Both the position numbers and the translations under genes were made by a program. The notes under the pieces are model-generated. The model did not search any database and was not told where the DNA came from. It was given only the letters and a program-made list of their open reading frames with translations. This document shows positions 53,867-64,000 of a DNA stretch of 64,000 nucleotides, piece after piece; the first letter of the stretch is position 1; the number at the start of each line of letters is the position of its first letter. This DNA comes from Hermodice carunculata (Eukaryota > Annelida > Polychaeta > Eunicida > Amphinomidae), in the NCBI GenBank assembly GCA_964020975.1, contig OZ026625.1, positions 36,591,606 to 36,655,605 on the forward strand, read 5' to 3'.

Positions 53867-54073
53867 GATCCTTCTTGTTTCATTATATGGGATATTTGTC
53901 TTAATGTGCCGTGGTTGACATGAATTGAATGGCACATACTGATGAGTATCTGTATTCGTGTAGTATATGTCCAATGAAATGTTTCCCTCATTTAGAAGAA
54001 CTTTCAAGTCTAAAAATCCTAATTCACATTGACTATATTTCGTTTCATATTGAATACTTGGTTCAAGCTGATT

Positions 54074-54349
54074 TTAAAGTTGGTGAAAATCGTGTAAATC
54101 TGATAGCGACTTTGTCCACATTATAAAACAGTCATCTAGATAACGTTTCCAATTCCTTTTGAAAAACATGGCGAAGGATTCGGACGTATTTCTAAGGTTT
54201 TCGTATAATAAAACTTTTAGATATCCGAGACTAAGCGTTGCATAAGTTGGTGCACATTTAGTTCCCATCGCACACCCTTTTTTCTGTATGTAGTATTCTT
54301 CATCAAATCTGAACACATTATTTTCTAATAGTAGTGAAAGACCTTCCAC
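54074..54349 (-). pseudogene. PLE reverse transcriptase palm segment
   Basis: Open for 91 codons on the minus strand: ENNVFRFDEEYYIQKKGCAM, GTKCAPTYATLSLGYLKVLL, then FFKRNWKRYLDDCFIMW. The GTKCAPTYA block (motif B) and YLDD (motif C, catalytic Asp pair) are PLE-type. Flanking segments are in other frames. Confidence 0.75.
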
Positions 54350-55346
54350 AATAAATTCTCTTGTGAAACGTTGATTATTTTGTGTCAGGATATTTGTTCA
54401 GCCAGTATTCAATCGCACGCTTTCCTAACTTATGAGGTATGTTACTATATAAATTAATCACATCAAAACTGACTAAATACCGATCCTTGACTTGCTCTCG
54501 TGATATTTTATTGATGAAGTCGATATTATCACACACGTAGCTGTTGACATGCAATGAGTACGGTTTTAAAATTTCCTTTATGAGTTCACTAAGCCTGCTC
54601 GTATTGCATACATGTCCTGCGACGATTGGTCGGGATTTTCAATCTGTAGGTTGAATAATATGTACATATATATATACTATCTTGTTCATTTATAGCTTTT
54701 TTGATAATATCAGACTTATGAACTTTCAATTAGCCGTATAAATTACTTGTGTTTGACTGCAAGCCATCCAGATAATTTCTTTCTTTCGTTGTAAAGATGT
54801 TACGATATTTGTTAATACATTTTCTTAATTTATCACTCACTTTATTTTGTCTGTCTGGTTCGCTCGCTCATAAAATTGTTCATCATTAAGAAATGATTTT
54901 ATCTGTTCAGCATGAGAATTGGTGTGCATAATGACAACTGCTCCACCCTTGTCTGCTTCCTTAATTATGATAAAATTGTCAGTTTGCAATTCATTCATAG
55001 CTTGTAGCTCCTCTTTATTTAAATTATTTTTGTTGGTGGGTGAAGGTACAGTGTGAAAAGAGTGCGCAATTTCTTTCAGTCTATCAATACATTTTTCTAA
55101 AGTCTCATTTTGACTTTTAGGAGGGGGGAAAGAACTTTTTCCTTTGACCAGTGATTTATCCCATTCCGTATCTGTATTGTGGCAAACATTCTTTCAGACG
55201 TTATGTACACAATTTTAAAATATCACACACTTGTTCTTCTGTGTCTTTTCTTGGTGTCGATGTGAATTTCAATCCCTTAAAGCAACTTTACTTGTCCTTA
55301 TGTCAATTGTTTGCTTGATAAGTTTTAACAATAGATGTATTTGAAG

Positions 55347-55772
55347 TTAATATCTTCTTGGCTCATGCTGTTGCGGGTATTGTTGCGCTCTTTCTTTCCA
55401 TCTGTTGTATCTTTGCTCTTTTTGGTAGGTGTCTCTTGCTTCTCTTGATTGTCTCTGGTTTGTTTGTGGTCTTTGTCCTCTTTGATTTGTGTAGACCTTT
55501 TGCTCTTGCAGAGGGTGCCATCGTGTATTTGGGCGTGGTCCTCTTTCTACAGAAGAAAACTCTTCTTCAATTTCTACATTTAGGCCTAGTTCATATCTCT
55601 GGCCTTGGTTTTGTCTGTCCAATAGGTCTGTGTCATGTCTAGGTTGAAATACTTGAAATCTATTATATGTAGGGAAGTTTACGTTTCTTCTGTTTTCATT
55701 CCTAGCTACCATTGCAAATATTCCTCGTCTGTTGTTTCTAAAGGGTTCCATACATTGGTTAAACATTGACAA
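55347..55772 (-). CDS. PLE leader frame, basic and Gln/Arg-rich, 141 aa
   Basis: Open from an ATG at 55772 to a stop at 55347. Rich in Arg, Gln and Asn (RNENRRNVNFP, NQRGQRPQTNQRQSREARD), as expected of the disordered nucleic-acid-binding N-terminus that precedes the reverse transcriptase in PLEs. Being intact, it could be a separate small frame or simply the least damaged part. No domain recognised. Confidence 0.45.
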   Translation of the reverse strand: MSMFNQCMEPFRNNRRGIFAMVARNENRRNVNFPTYNRFQVFQPRHDTDLLDRQNQGQRYELGLNVEIEEEFSSVERGPRPNTRWHPLQEQKVYTNQRGQRPQTNQRQSREARDTYQKEQRYNRWKERAQQYPQQHEPRRY

Positions 55773-55800
55773 ATGTTATTTGTCCTTTAATTCTGATGTC

Positions 55801-56480
55801 ATGTCCATACAATGAACCTACAGCTATTGCACATAATAGTTAGGTTTTGTAATATTAACAATCAAGAGTAATCTACAGTCATTTCAACAACCTGCATCTA
55901 ATTGATTTTATATGTTCAAACTTCAAACTTACAATTCAATTTGGCCAAAAGGTGGTATCTATTGTGATATGCTAATATGTGTAATGTAAATAAGATATAT
56001 AGTGACAGTAAAAAACAATATACGTACGTCGCGGTATGCATTTTCTTGCATATGGATAACCCTAGCTTGTATATGGGTTCCAACTTCTCCAAACAGGGAG
56101 ACTGTCTTATTGATTGGCACTTTCCTTACCATGAATAAATATTGATGAGCATTGTTTAGCAGTGTATTAAAGTTCCTCAAAGTTGATTAGCGGTTGTTTG
56201 GATGTGGCACATATTGACCTGTTTAAGTTACCTTATTCTACAATGTTTAGCACTTTCACTATTATAAATCTATATTGATTAGCAATGGTTAGCAGCCTTT
56301 GCACATTTATTAGAATTGATTAGCACCTCCATTTCCTCACGTTTCCATTTCAATTAACAAAATGTGATTCAAATCTTGTTACCTTTTGCCTTGTGACATG
56401 TATACTCATCAAAGGAATTACTATGCAGATTATTTTTCACCTTTTATGCACAATAACATACATCTATTAAATTGCGTATA
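55801..56480. other. Non-coding stretch between the PLE and the right inverted copy
   Basis: AT-rich; TGATTAGCA-type words recur (56.15-56.32 kb) but no gene or element is recognised. Confidence 0.4.
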
Positions 56481-56489
56481 CTGACTAAA

Positions 56490-56632
56490 AGCTGTGCCGC
56501 AGAAAAGTCCATCATGCTGTTTTAAGTTCCTCAGACATACACCAATCAAAAAAGCATTGTTAAGTTTGGTGCCCTCAAATGGTACCAATTGGTCAAAATT
56601 GGGCCCTCAGCTCATGGACTACTTGACTTTTT
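56490..56632 (-). repeat. Right copy of the inverted repeat pair flanking the PLE
   Basis: On the minus strand: AGTAGTCCATGAGCTGAGGG, CCAATTGGTACCATTTGAGG, GCACCAAAC, then GCATGATGGACTTTTC. Same block order as the plus strand at 51.87-52.0 kb. Confidence 0.6.
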
Positions 56633-56852
56633 CTACCGAACTGTAGGTTGGATCATTATACTTGATTACTGACTTATTTGTATCTCTACGTTTTAAGCTG
56701 AATTATGTGATTCGTATGATTGAGTTTCGTTATTTATGTAGGTGTAGTTGTATCTGGATTTGTGATAGTCGGTTATCATTATATGATTTGAGTTCTCTAT
56801 CTGTATATATTTTCTTTTCTTTTTTTTTTGCTCCCGTAGATTCAATAAAACA

Positions 56853-56858
56853 TTATTA

Positions 56859-56931
<73 letters not shown>

Positions 56932-57026
56932 CATTATTATTATTATCATTATCATTATTATCATTATCATTATCATCATCATCATTATCATTATGATGAT
57001 GATGATGATGATGATTATTATTATCA

Positions 57027-57072
<46 letters not shown>

Positions 57073-57076
57073 TATC
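56853..57076. repeat. (TTA)n microsatellite with ATC/ATG patches
   Basis: TTA units with scattered CAT units, then a short GAT/ATG block (56.99-57.02 kb) and TTA again. The poly-Y and poly-I frames are artefacts. Confidence 0.95.
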
Positions 57077-57358
57077 AAAATTCGGGAAAATCGGAAAAGG
57101 AATATGTTCACGTAGGCAACAGTGATGCTAGTGTCACACAGAGTTGACCTTGATATCATTCTCCGGTTCAAGGGACCCCTTCAGTCTCTACGTGTATGGT
57201 CAGCTGGGCACAGGACTGTCACAATCCATTTTTCAGTCAGATTGCCTGAGTGAAGATCTTCATCACTAGTACTACCACACTGATGACCAGTGCCCTGTTA
57301 CACGGTAGACACAGCATGTTAACAAATGAATCATCTATATATGACAGTTAATTCATTA

Positions 57359-57362
<4 letters not shown>

Positions 57363-57436
<74 letters not shown>
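57363..57436. repeat. (TA)n microsatellite
   Basis: About 37 TA units. Confidence 0.97.
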
Positions 57437-57439
<3 letters not shown>

Positions 57440-59289
57440 ACACCTTCGTAGCGTTTAGACGAATGAAAGTGTCCTAACATCCATAGTTGGTGAGATAAAT
57501 CAACAGTACAAAAAAGCCTCCATCTCTCATTACTTTTGCGCCCTGAAGTAATTAAGAAAATAATTCTTTCCTTTTTTTTTAATTTGGCCTTGATAGAGTT
57601 TAAAGCTCTTCAATCTCTGTTGTAGTTGCAGAATGGATAACAGAAAATCGAGGTTCGGTATTTCAGGATAAAGTAGCTTATGCGTAACCCACGTTACCTG
57701 GCAAAAAAGAGGAGTTATAGATTTCAGCTTAAGGTGGTAGTTTGGAAACCAGCTCATTTGGATAACCTCTAATCACCTTTCATATTTTTGGATAGTTTAT
57801 ACTTAATCTACATGCTCCCTAAAACTCAGATGTGTGAACCTAAAATTTATATGAGAAAACTGACCTCAAAACGTTTGTTTACACTGAAAAGTTTACGCAG
57901 TGCTGGGCACATGGGTTTGTTTGCATGAACATGATAATGAACAATGACATTGTTTGCACAGTCAATAGTCCATGACCCCTGCAAACCAACTGATCCATTA
58001 AAAAGGGTCACTCACAGGAAACCATTAGCCGTGGAGAGAAGAATGGGCTAGTTCAGATTAATCGATACTATTGTTCTGACTACTTTGAATTTCTCTATTG
58101 ATGTAATAACAAATTAGCTCAATCCACTGACTGGTCCCCAAATATGGAAAGCCGCATGTGAACCCACACACAAACAAGCCAAGTATGGTTTTCCCAAGTT
58201 AAAAAAGTCGAGATTAAAGCCACAAAATATAAGCCCTTTCAAAAATGAGGCTGGAAAAAACCAAGAAAATCTTGTCAGGTACACCACATGTCCTCCCACT
58301 GGAGCAGTGGGCCCCTGGTCCTGGTTATATGCAGAAAAGCCCTGTCTCCTTAGCCTTTTTTTCTGTCGGCCGCCAGGTGTGTTGGCACAGCCTGATTCTG
58401 ATTTTTACATGCCCGACACCATGCATGTGTTCACACGCAAACGCCGATGAACCCACTTTGTCGGCCAATAAATTCGCCTGGGTGGACATGGCTCAACACA
58501 CATTGTATCTTAACTTCATCTTGGTTCCGTTTAAACATTTTTTATTTCACTTGAAAATGGATTAGAAAACAAGCTTAATAAAGCTTATGTGAATCCTTCT
58601 CCATAGTTACACAATGTACATTTGCGAAACCAACGACTGAAATGCTCGAAAGTATATTCACAATATAAAACATATAAATGACACGTAAAGAAAAAAAAAG
58701 AAGGGGGGGGGGGGGGCAGAAAAAAGGCGAGGTATCCTTATACTATCTTGAAGCGTTTGGTCGTGATGATGTACATTTGTACAGCACTAAATACTGTGTG
58801 ACTTCAATGAACACTTTTCAGTGGGTCACCTTGAAGTAAAATGAATTTAGATAGTTTATTACCTAAGTGCAGGGGTTCAAAGTATTATATTACATCTTGT
58901 AACACCTTCCTTCTGAACCTACCCCTGCCTCTAACCAAGACTCAGGCCTTTTCTATATGCTGCACACACAGTCATGGTAGCCCTGATAAGGGCTACCATC
59001 TTTCTCTCTCCCTCCCTAACATATATCATTCTAGTTCACTTTGTTCCTTTCTAATTCTAAGTATTTTATTTTATTTTTTTTTTGTTTCCCAGTATTGTAC
59101 CAGAAAGTCCAGTACAATTGTGACACATTTCTTTCGTCCCGGCAACCTCCGTCAAACCTAGAATCCAAGTGACACGTTCTTCTCCAAAGCACCGAACTTC
59201 GTCTTAACCCATAGGGTTATGATCATCATACAAAGGACAAAAGAATCAAATTTACAATTGAAAATATAAATAAATGAATAAATAAATAT
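57437..59289. other. Non-coding stretch, 57.4-59.3 kb
   Basis: No exon supported. A G-run (about 58704-58716) lies in a purine-rich patch. Frames at 58245-58565 and 58841-59161 have no motif or splice support. Confidence 0.4.
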
Positions 59290-60645
59290 ACAAAGACAAA
59301 GAGAGTGGGAAAGATCCAGATGTCCATTGGGAACTTTTAAAAGAACTGCAATATAAGATTTTAAATAGAGAGATTAGCGACAATATTCATCCTTAACAAA
59401 GGTTTCGCAATTTCTCTGATATCAAGCCACAAAATTATAATATAAAAACTACGCAATGGAACCAGAGATCTCGTCTTCACTGAATAACCCGGAAAATTTG
59501 CACTTGTCTCTTTCTACGTTAATTTCAAAACTATGAACATTGAATTATTCAGTGTATTGGAAAAACTTCAAGAATGAGAAGTCACCAGACAAAGAAGGAA
59601 TCATAAATGAGATGCTGAAAGGTAGCAAAACGATTCTGATGGGAGTCTCGGTCGAAATGTTAACCAAATATTTACATCTGGGTTCGTTCCAACTGGCAGC
59701 AAATGTGGCCTGCTGGTTTTTATATATACAGGATATTATAATCTACACCTGATGTTAATATGTCTAGGGGTATGTCCCTTTTATGGTACTGTGTGTCCAA
59801 CCTGTTAATCAAAAACCACTCACAAAAATACCCAGAAGAGTCTAATTTGTAAAATGAACTTCAGCTAGGTTTTACCACAAAATGTAGAAGAGATCAAATT
59901 TTTGTATTAAGAATTTTAAGCAGACAAATACACGAAAATAACACAATACAGTTTTCTATATGTGTGTTTCGTAGAAGCTGAAAAAAGCTTTAGATGCAGT
60001 TTGGTAGGCCAAGATGTTAGAAAGTGATGGAAAAGTGGTATAGGGGATATATGTTTCGGATTATTCAAGATATGACCATGAATCTAGCATGTAAATAAAT
60101 TTCACAAATGGTTTGTCTGAAGATATGTAGATTAGAGAGGAGTTAAACACGGATGTTTGATTAGCCCGTCTTTTTTTAATAAGGGAGTGAAATGGTACAG
60201 ATGGTCATATGTTTTGGATTAGTCAAGATATGCATTACGCATCTAGGATACAAAAAACCTTCACAAGGCCTGTCCGTCCTTGTACATAGAGGATGTGATA
60301 AGCTACACCTGCTCTCAATATGTAAAGTTTAAAGAGTAGTTAAACAAGGATGTTTGATAAGCCCTACCCTTTTTAATTTTCCAGTCATTATTTACCAAAC
60401 TTATTCAACGATTCTTGCAACTCGCTATCTCTACATGAGACGAAATTCAAATGTCTACTTAATACTGATGATCTTATACTTGTATCAGCAGTTCAAATGA
60501 GGCTACAAAATTCCCCAGACATCTTAGTAAGTCGCACTTGTAAAATGGAACATAAACATAAGAAAGACCAATCCTATGATTTTAAACAAACAGGCAACAT
60601 GATATATGGAAACGTATTTTATTGTGACGGCTTAAATACAGAAAT
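59290..60645 (+). mobile_element. LINE reverse transcriptase fragment, decayed
   Basis: Plus-strand pieces in order: NEKSPDKEGIINEMLKGSKT (about 59570-59635), a QLGF.TK...DQIFVLR-like part (59.85-59.93 kb), FVEAEKS (near 59970), GVKHGCLISP-like blocks (near 60.14 kb), and TDDLILVSAVQMRLQNSPDI (60467-60526), where TDD is the palm motif C. After this comes CKMEHKHKKDQSYDFKQTGN, the usual YC..W...IN..KT..M.F.KTGN segment. A short part (the region around GLS/GVKQGC, 60.1-60.35 kb) appears twice. The fragment stops where PLE sequence begins. Inactive. Confidence 0.7.
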
Positions 60646-62735
60646 AGCAAAAACACCTTGTCCAAAATTTTCAACAGGATTTCTCCAATGGTATTGATCA
60701 ATTACATACAGCTCTTAAAGCACTATCATTTCGAGACATAACAAGAATTAATGAATATTTGGGTCTTACTGATTCAGAACACACATTTCCGCAAAATTTT
60801 TGTGAAATTGTGTATGCTTACACAACAACTATTCGGAAACCAGATTCTAATAAGAAAAAAATACATCAAATGTTTTGCAGCATTCCTTTCAAACACAAAA
60901 ACATTGACTCACTAAACATTCAGTCCCTTTTCAAATTGAAATTTGTTCGTAACATGATTCCCAAGGAATGCAAAATAAAAGATCCCCCCCCCCTCATTTC
61001 CTATAAATATGGCAACAATATTGGACAAAGTATCATGAATTACAAAAAAATTCTGGCTTCAATTACTCTTGAGGATATCGCAGCAAATCAAAATTGTGAC
61101 TGTATGTCTAATAGTAAATATTCTAATTTTGTTGATGCACACCACGAACATGTATTAACAGGTAACTTGGATATAATACAAAATTCAGATTTAAAAGAAA
61201 TAATGAAAAAAGTTACAAAATTTCGGATATGTCCCAAGTTGAATATTGACAATATTTTTCAGGATACATGTGATGCACTCGATTCCTACTGTATGAAATG
61301 GGCAAAGAAAGAAAAAATGGAATTTCAGAAATTTGAAGAATGGTTATCAAACTTGAAAAGAGTCTTTAGAAATAGAATTTATCGTTTCAAATCCCACATT
61401 AAGAATTTCAATACGGTTAATCTAAAACAGCCTAAAGTTTCTAAAGCAGTCAAAGAACTACAAGATAGATTTGTAGTCACTAACATAGATAAGGCAGGTA
61501 ACAATTTTGGGATCATCTGCAAAAAATATTATCTGGATGTTTTGAAAAAGGAACTTGGTATAAACAATATTTCAGACATAAGAGGAAATGACGTTTATAA
61601 ATTACACAAACAATCCATTGATAATTTGATAGATACACATAAAGATGAGATGAAAAGGAATTTTAATATCAAATTTCTGAAGAGGACTCCTCCATTCCAC
61701 TTTTGTTCTGGATACCCAAATTACATAAAAACCTTTTTAAATCTAGATTCATAGCTGGTGCTTCAAAATGTACTACAAAGCATTTATCAAAAGAAGTAAC
61801 ATCGTGTTTGACTGCAATTAGGAATCATTTTCGTAAATACTGTAATGCAATTTCTAGAAACTGTGAAATAAACTGTTTTTGTGAGTTTTAACAATTCTTC
61901 CGAGTTTGTATCTAAAATCAAAGATGTAAAGGCAAATGTTTTGATTTTTTTACACTGTACACAAATCTACCCATAGATGAAGTCAAAAGTTCACTTTCAG
62001 AATTAATTAGTAAAATGTTTAAACATAATGGTAAACCATACATAAATATTAATTCATATACAAGGAAAGCATATTGGTCATACAATAAATATTCAAAAAG
62101 TAGCGTTAAATCTTACACTGTTGAAACTTTGATAGATGCTATAAAATTTCTCTTGGATAATACTTTTGTTTCCAAGCGGACCATTGGTTTTTCAACAAAT
62201 AAAAGGCATTCCAATGGGTAGCAACTGCTCCCCTTTACTGGCAGATTTATATTTAACCTGGCTTGAATTTAAGTGTATGAATAAATTGATGAAAAAGGAC
62301 TTTCAAATGGCTACAAAATTATCAAACAACGCAAGATATATTGATGATATTGCTTGCGTAAATGTACAAAACTTCACTGAAATTGCTAAAGAAATTTACC
62401 CAAAAGATATCCCTTTGGAGGGTAACAATTCAGATGGTTTCCGAGATGTGTTTTTTGACTTGGATATTCAGGTCACTAATGACAGGTTTTGTATTAAGGT
62501 CTATCAGAAAATAGATGAGTTTAACTTTGAAGTGGTTAAGTACCCTTTTCCGGACAGTAATATTTCGGAAACTATTGGATATGATACGTTTTTGTCACAG
62601 ATTTTGAGATTTGGTCGTATTTGTTCTAAATTTCAGGACTTTGCATCTAGAACCAAATTTATTTACAATAAACTTGAGTCCAGAGGATTCAAAGATGTAC
62701 CTTTGATCAAATATTTCTACAAATTTTGCTGTTAA
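60646..62735 (+). mobile_element. Second Penelope-like element, no C-terminal GIY-YIG (Naiad-like?)
   Basis: A frame open from about 60650 to 61754 encodes an extended N-terminal region with CDC (61095-61103) and FVDAHHEHVLTGNL, then FVVTNIDKAGNNFGIICKKY (near 61470), a PLE landmark. Next come WIPKLHKN (61709-61732) and SRFIAGASKC in a second frame, a TLYTN motif A near 61955, GIPMGSNCSPLLADLYL (62205-62255, motif B) and ARYIDDIA (YIDD at 62337-62348, motif C). The C-terminus (KLESRGFKDVPLIKYFYKF) ends without a GIY-YIG domain. PLEs with this long zinc-finger-bearing N-terminal region and no C-terminal endonuclease resemble the Naiad group, in which GIY-YIG sits at the N-terminus; that part would have been lost here. 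At least three frame changes; inactive. Confidence 0.75.
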
Positions 62736-63970
62736 TATCCCGAGATGGTTAGAAAGTTTGGCTTCAATAATTTTAAAGATTTTAGACATGCCTGTTTTGC
62801 TACTTAATTTTATCTTTTGGCATCATTCTGTTTTAATGTTCACCTTTCAGACATTTTAGGCTAGCTTGTTTTCTGTAAGGTCAAACCCCCAGGGGCTATA
62901 GGTAGCAAGCAGCTATTGACGACAGTTACGAGCTCGCCTAATTGTGCTTGATATCTGTTTAAGAAATATTACATTTTCGTTGCATTCTCTTGACTTAAGT
63001 GCAAATAATGACTTTCATTCTTTTCTGACTTGCTCTATAATTCAGCTGTTAATATCTAAAGATTATTAGAAAGTTTGGCTACAATAATTTACAGTTTTTA
63101 AGACTTGTCGGTTTTGCTACTTAACTATCTTTTGGCATCATTCTGTTTAAATGTTCACCTTTCAGACATTTTAGGCTAGCTTGTTTTCTGTTAGGTCAAA
63201 CCCCCAGGGGCTATAGGTAGCAAGCAGCTACTGACGACAGTTACAAGCTTGCCTAATTGTGCTTGATATCAGGTTAAGAAATATTATATTTTCATCGCAT
63301 TCTATTTTCTTAAATATAAATGACTTTCATTCTTTTCTGACTTGCTCTATAATTCAGCTGTTAATATCTAAAGATTATTAGAAAGTTTGGCTACAATAAT
63401 TTACAGTTTTTAAGACTTGTCGGTTTTGCTACTTAACTATCTTTTGGCATCATTCTGTTTAAATGTTCACCTTTCAGACATTTTAGGCTAGCTTGTTTTC
63501 TGTTAGGTCAAACCCCCAGGGGCTATAGGTAGCAAGCAGCTACTGACGACAGTTACAAGCTTGCCTAATTGTGCTTGATATCAGGTTAAGAAATATTATA
63601 TTTTCATCGCATTCTATTTTCTTAAATATAAATGACTTTCATTCTTTTCTGACTTGCACTATAATTCAGCTGTTAATATCCAAAGATTATTAGAAAGTCT
63701 GGCTATAATAATTTACTGTTTTTAGACTTGTCTGTTTTACTTCTTAACTTTGTCTTTGGCATCATTCTGTTTTAATGTTCACCATTCAGACATTTTAGGC
63801 TTTCTTGTTTTCTGTTAGGTCAAACTCCCAGGGGCTATAAGTAGCATGCAGCTACTGACGACATTTACAAGCTTGCCTAATTGTACTCAAAATCCTGTTA
63901 AGAAAAATTGTTTGGATAACATGTTTTTTGACATAAATGCTATTGACTTTCATTCTTTTCTGACATGCCT
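62731..63970 (+). repeat. Four-unit tandem array, 312-317-bp period, at the PLE 3' end
   Basis: GTTAATATC starts units at 62731, 63048, 63360 and 63672 (spacings 317, 312, 312). Each unit carries GGTCAAACCCCCAGGGGCTA, GTAGCAAGCAGCTA, GACGACAGTTAC and a TTTCATTCTTTTCTGAC end. Units 2 and 3 differ by one base; units 1 and 4 are clearly diverged. In units 2 and 3 GCAAGC and GCTTGC can pair around a 21-nt loop. The first unit begins inside the last codons of the PLE frame. Confidence 0.9.
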
Positions 63971-64000
63971 AAATGCACATTTGCTCAAAATTGACAGTAT

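Larger units (their letters stand above)
52690..55800 (-). mobile_element. Penelope-like element with C-terminal GIY-YIG (canonical type), decayed
   Basis: Minus strand, 5' to 3': a basic, Gln-rich leader frame (55347-55772), a segment like LKGLKFTSTPRKDTEEQV (near 55.25 kb), EADKGGAVVIMHTN (near 54.95 kb, a PLE reverse transcriptase landmark), KKGCAMGTKCAPTYATLSLG and WKRYLDDCFI (54.1-54.3 kb, palm with YLDD), then an endonuclease piece (LIYAIVC and VYIGSTGNELRRRM, 53.15-53.25 kb) of GIY-YIG type. This order is that of classical Penelope/Neptune/Poseidon PLEs. Several stops and frame changes plus a 119-bp duplication make it inactive. Ends are approximate. Confidence 0.8.

Noticed and set aside
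56662-57171. 161-aa poly-Tyr/His/Asp frame and the poly-Ile antisense frame.
   Set aside because: Translation of the TTA/CAT microsatellite.
62900-63300. Hammerhead ribozyme in the 3' tandem units of the PLE (CTGACGA followed by GAAA about 40 nt later).
   Set aside because: PLEs can carry hammerheads and the core words are present in units 2-4, but the bases next to CTGACGA do not pair with those before GAAA, and unit 1 has TTGACGA. No valid stem II.

Overview
This window is AT-rich, repeat-dense eukaryotic nuclear DNA. The best fit is a marine lophotrochozoan, probably a mollusc. The reasons are short exons split by long introns, BEL/Pao, LINE, Penelope-like (PLE) and Harbinger-like mobile elements, more than twenty long dinucleotide or trinucleotide microsatellites, and a dispersed repeat with GTCCGTCC-type motifs of the kind common in mollusc genomes. 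No prokaryotic features, CRISPR array, rRNA or tRNA gene was seen. Species cannot be told from the sequence alone.

The one clear host gene is a class A (rhodopsin-family) G protein-coupled receptor on the minus strand, at least from 33,640 down to 17,542. I find eight exons with GT/AG borders whose phases all agree. They encode a long extracellular N-terminus, TM1 to TM7 with the LAxxD, TM3 Cys, ERY, CWAP and NPYIY motifs, and a polar C-tail. Two further exons at 41.5 and 42.0 kb fit in phase but are only candidates. The introns carry an AC/TA microsatellite, a CR1-like LINE fragment, a copy of the dispersed repeat, a long T/G-only tract, and an unusual 10-bp-periodic GCG array folded into two inverted blocks (24,721-25,055).

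Layout: 0-2 kb, BEL/Pao fossil running off the left edge; 2.9-3.5 kb, tandem repeat rich in nuclear-receptor-like half sites; 4.05-4.09 kb, perfect RFX X-box palindrome followed by a GC hairpin; 5-16 kb, microsatellites and dispersed repeats with no recognisable gene; 16.3-17.1 kb, 3' end of an L1/Tx1-like LINE; 17.5-33.6 kb (possibly to 42.1 kb), the receptor gene; 43.4-44.8 kb, a deleted Harbinger-like transposon with a Myb/SANT-like remnant, sitting inside an older diverged repeat; 47-52 kb, dispersed repeats; 52.7-55.8 kb, a decayed canonical PLE (C-terminal GIY-YIG) on the minus strand, bracketed by a pair of inverted repeat copies at 51.9 and 56.6 kb; 59.3-60.6 kb, a LINE reverse-transcriptase fragment directly joined to a second, different PLE (60.6-62.7 kb), which runs into a four-unit, about 312-bp tandem array reaching nearly to the right edge.

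The most interesting items are the folded decamer array, the PLE with its 3' tandem array, and the receptor with an ectodomain I cannot assign to any family.
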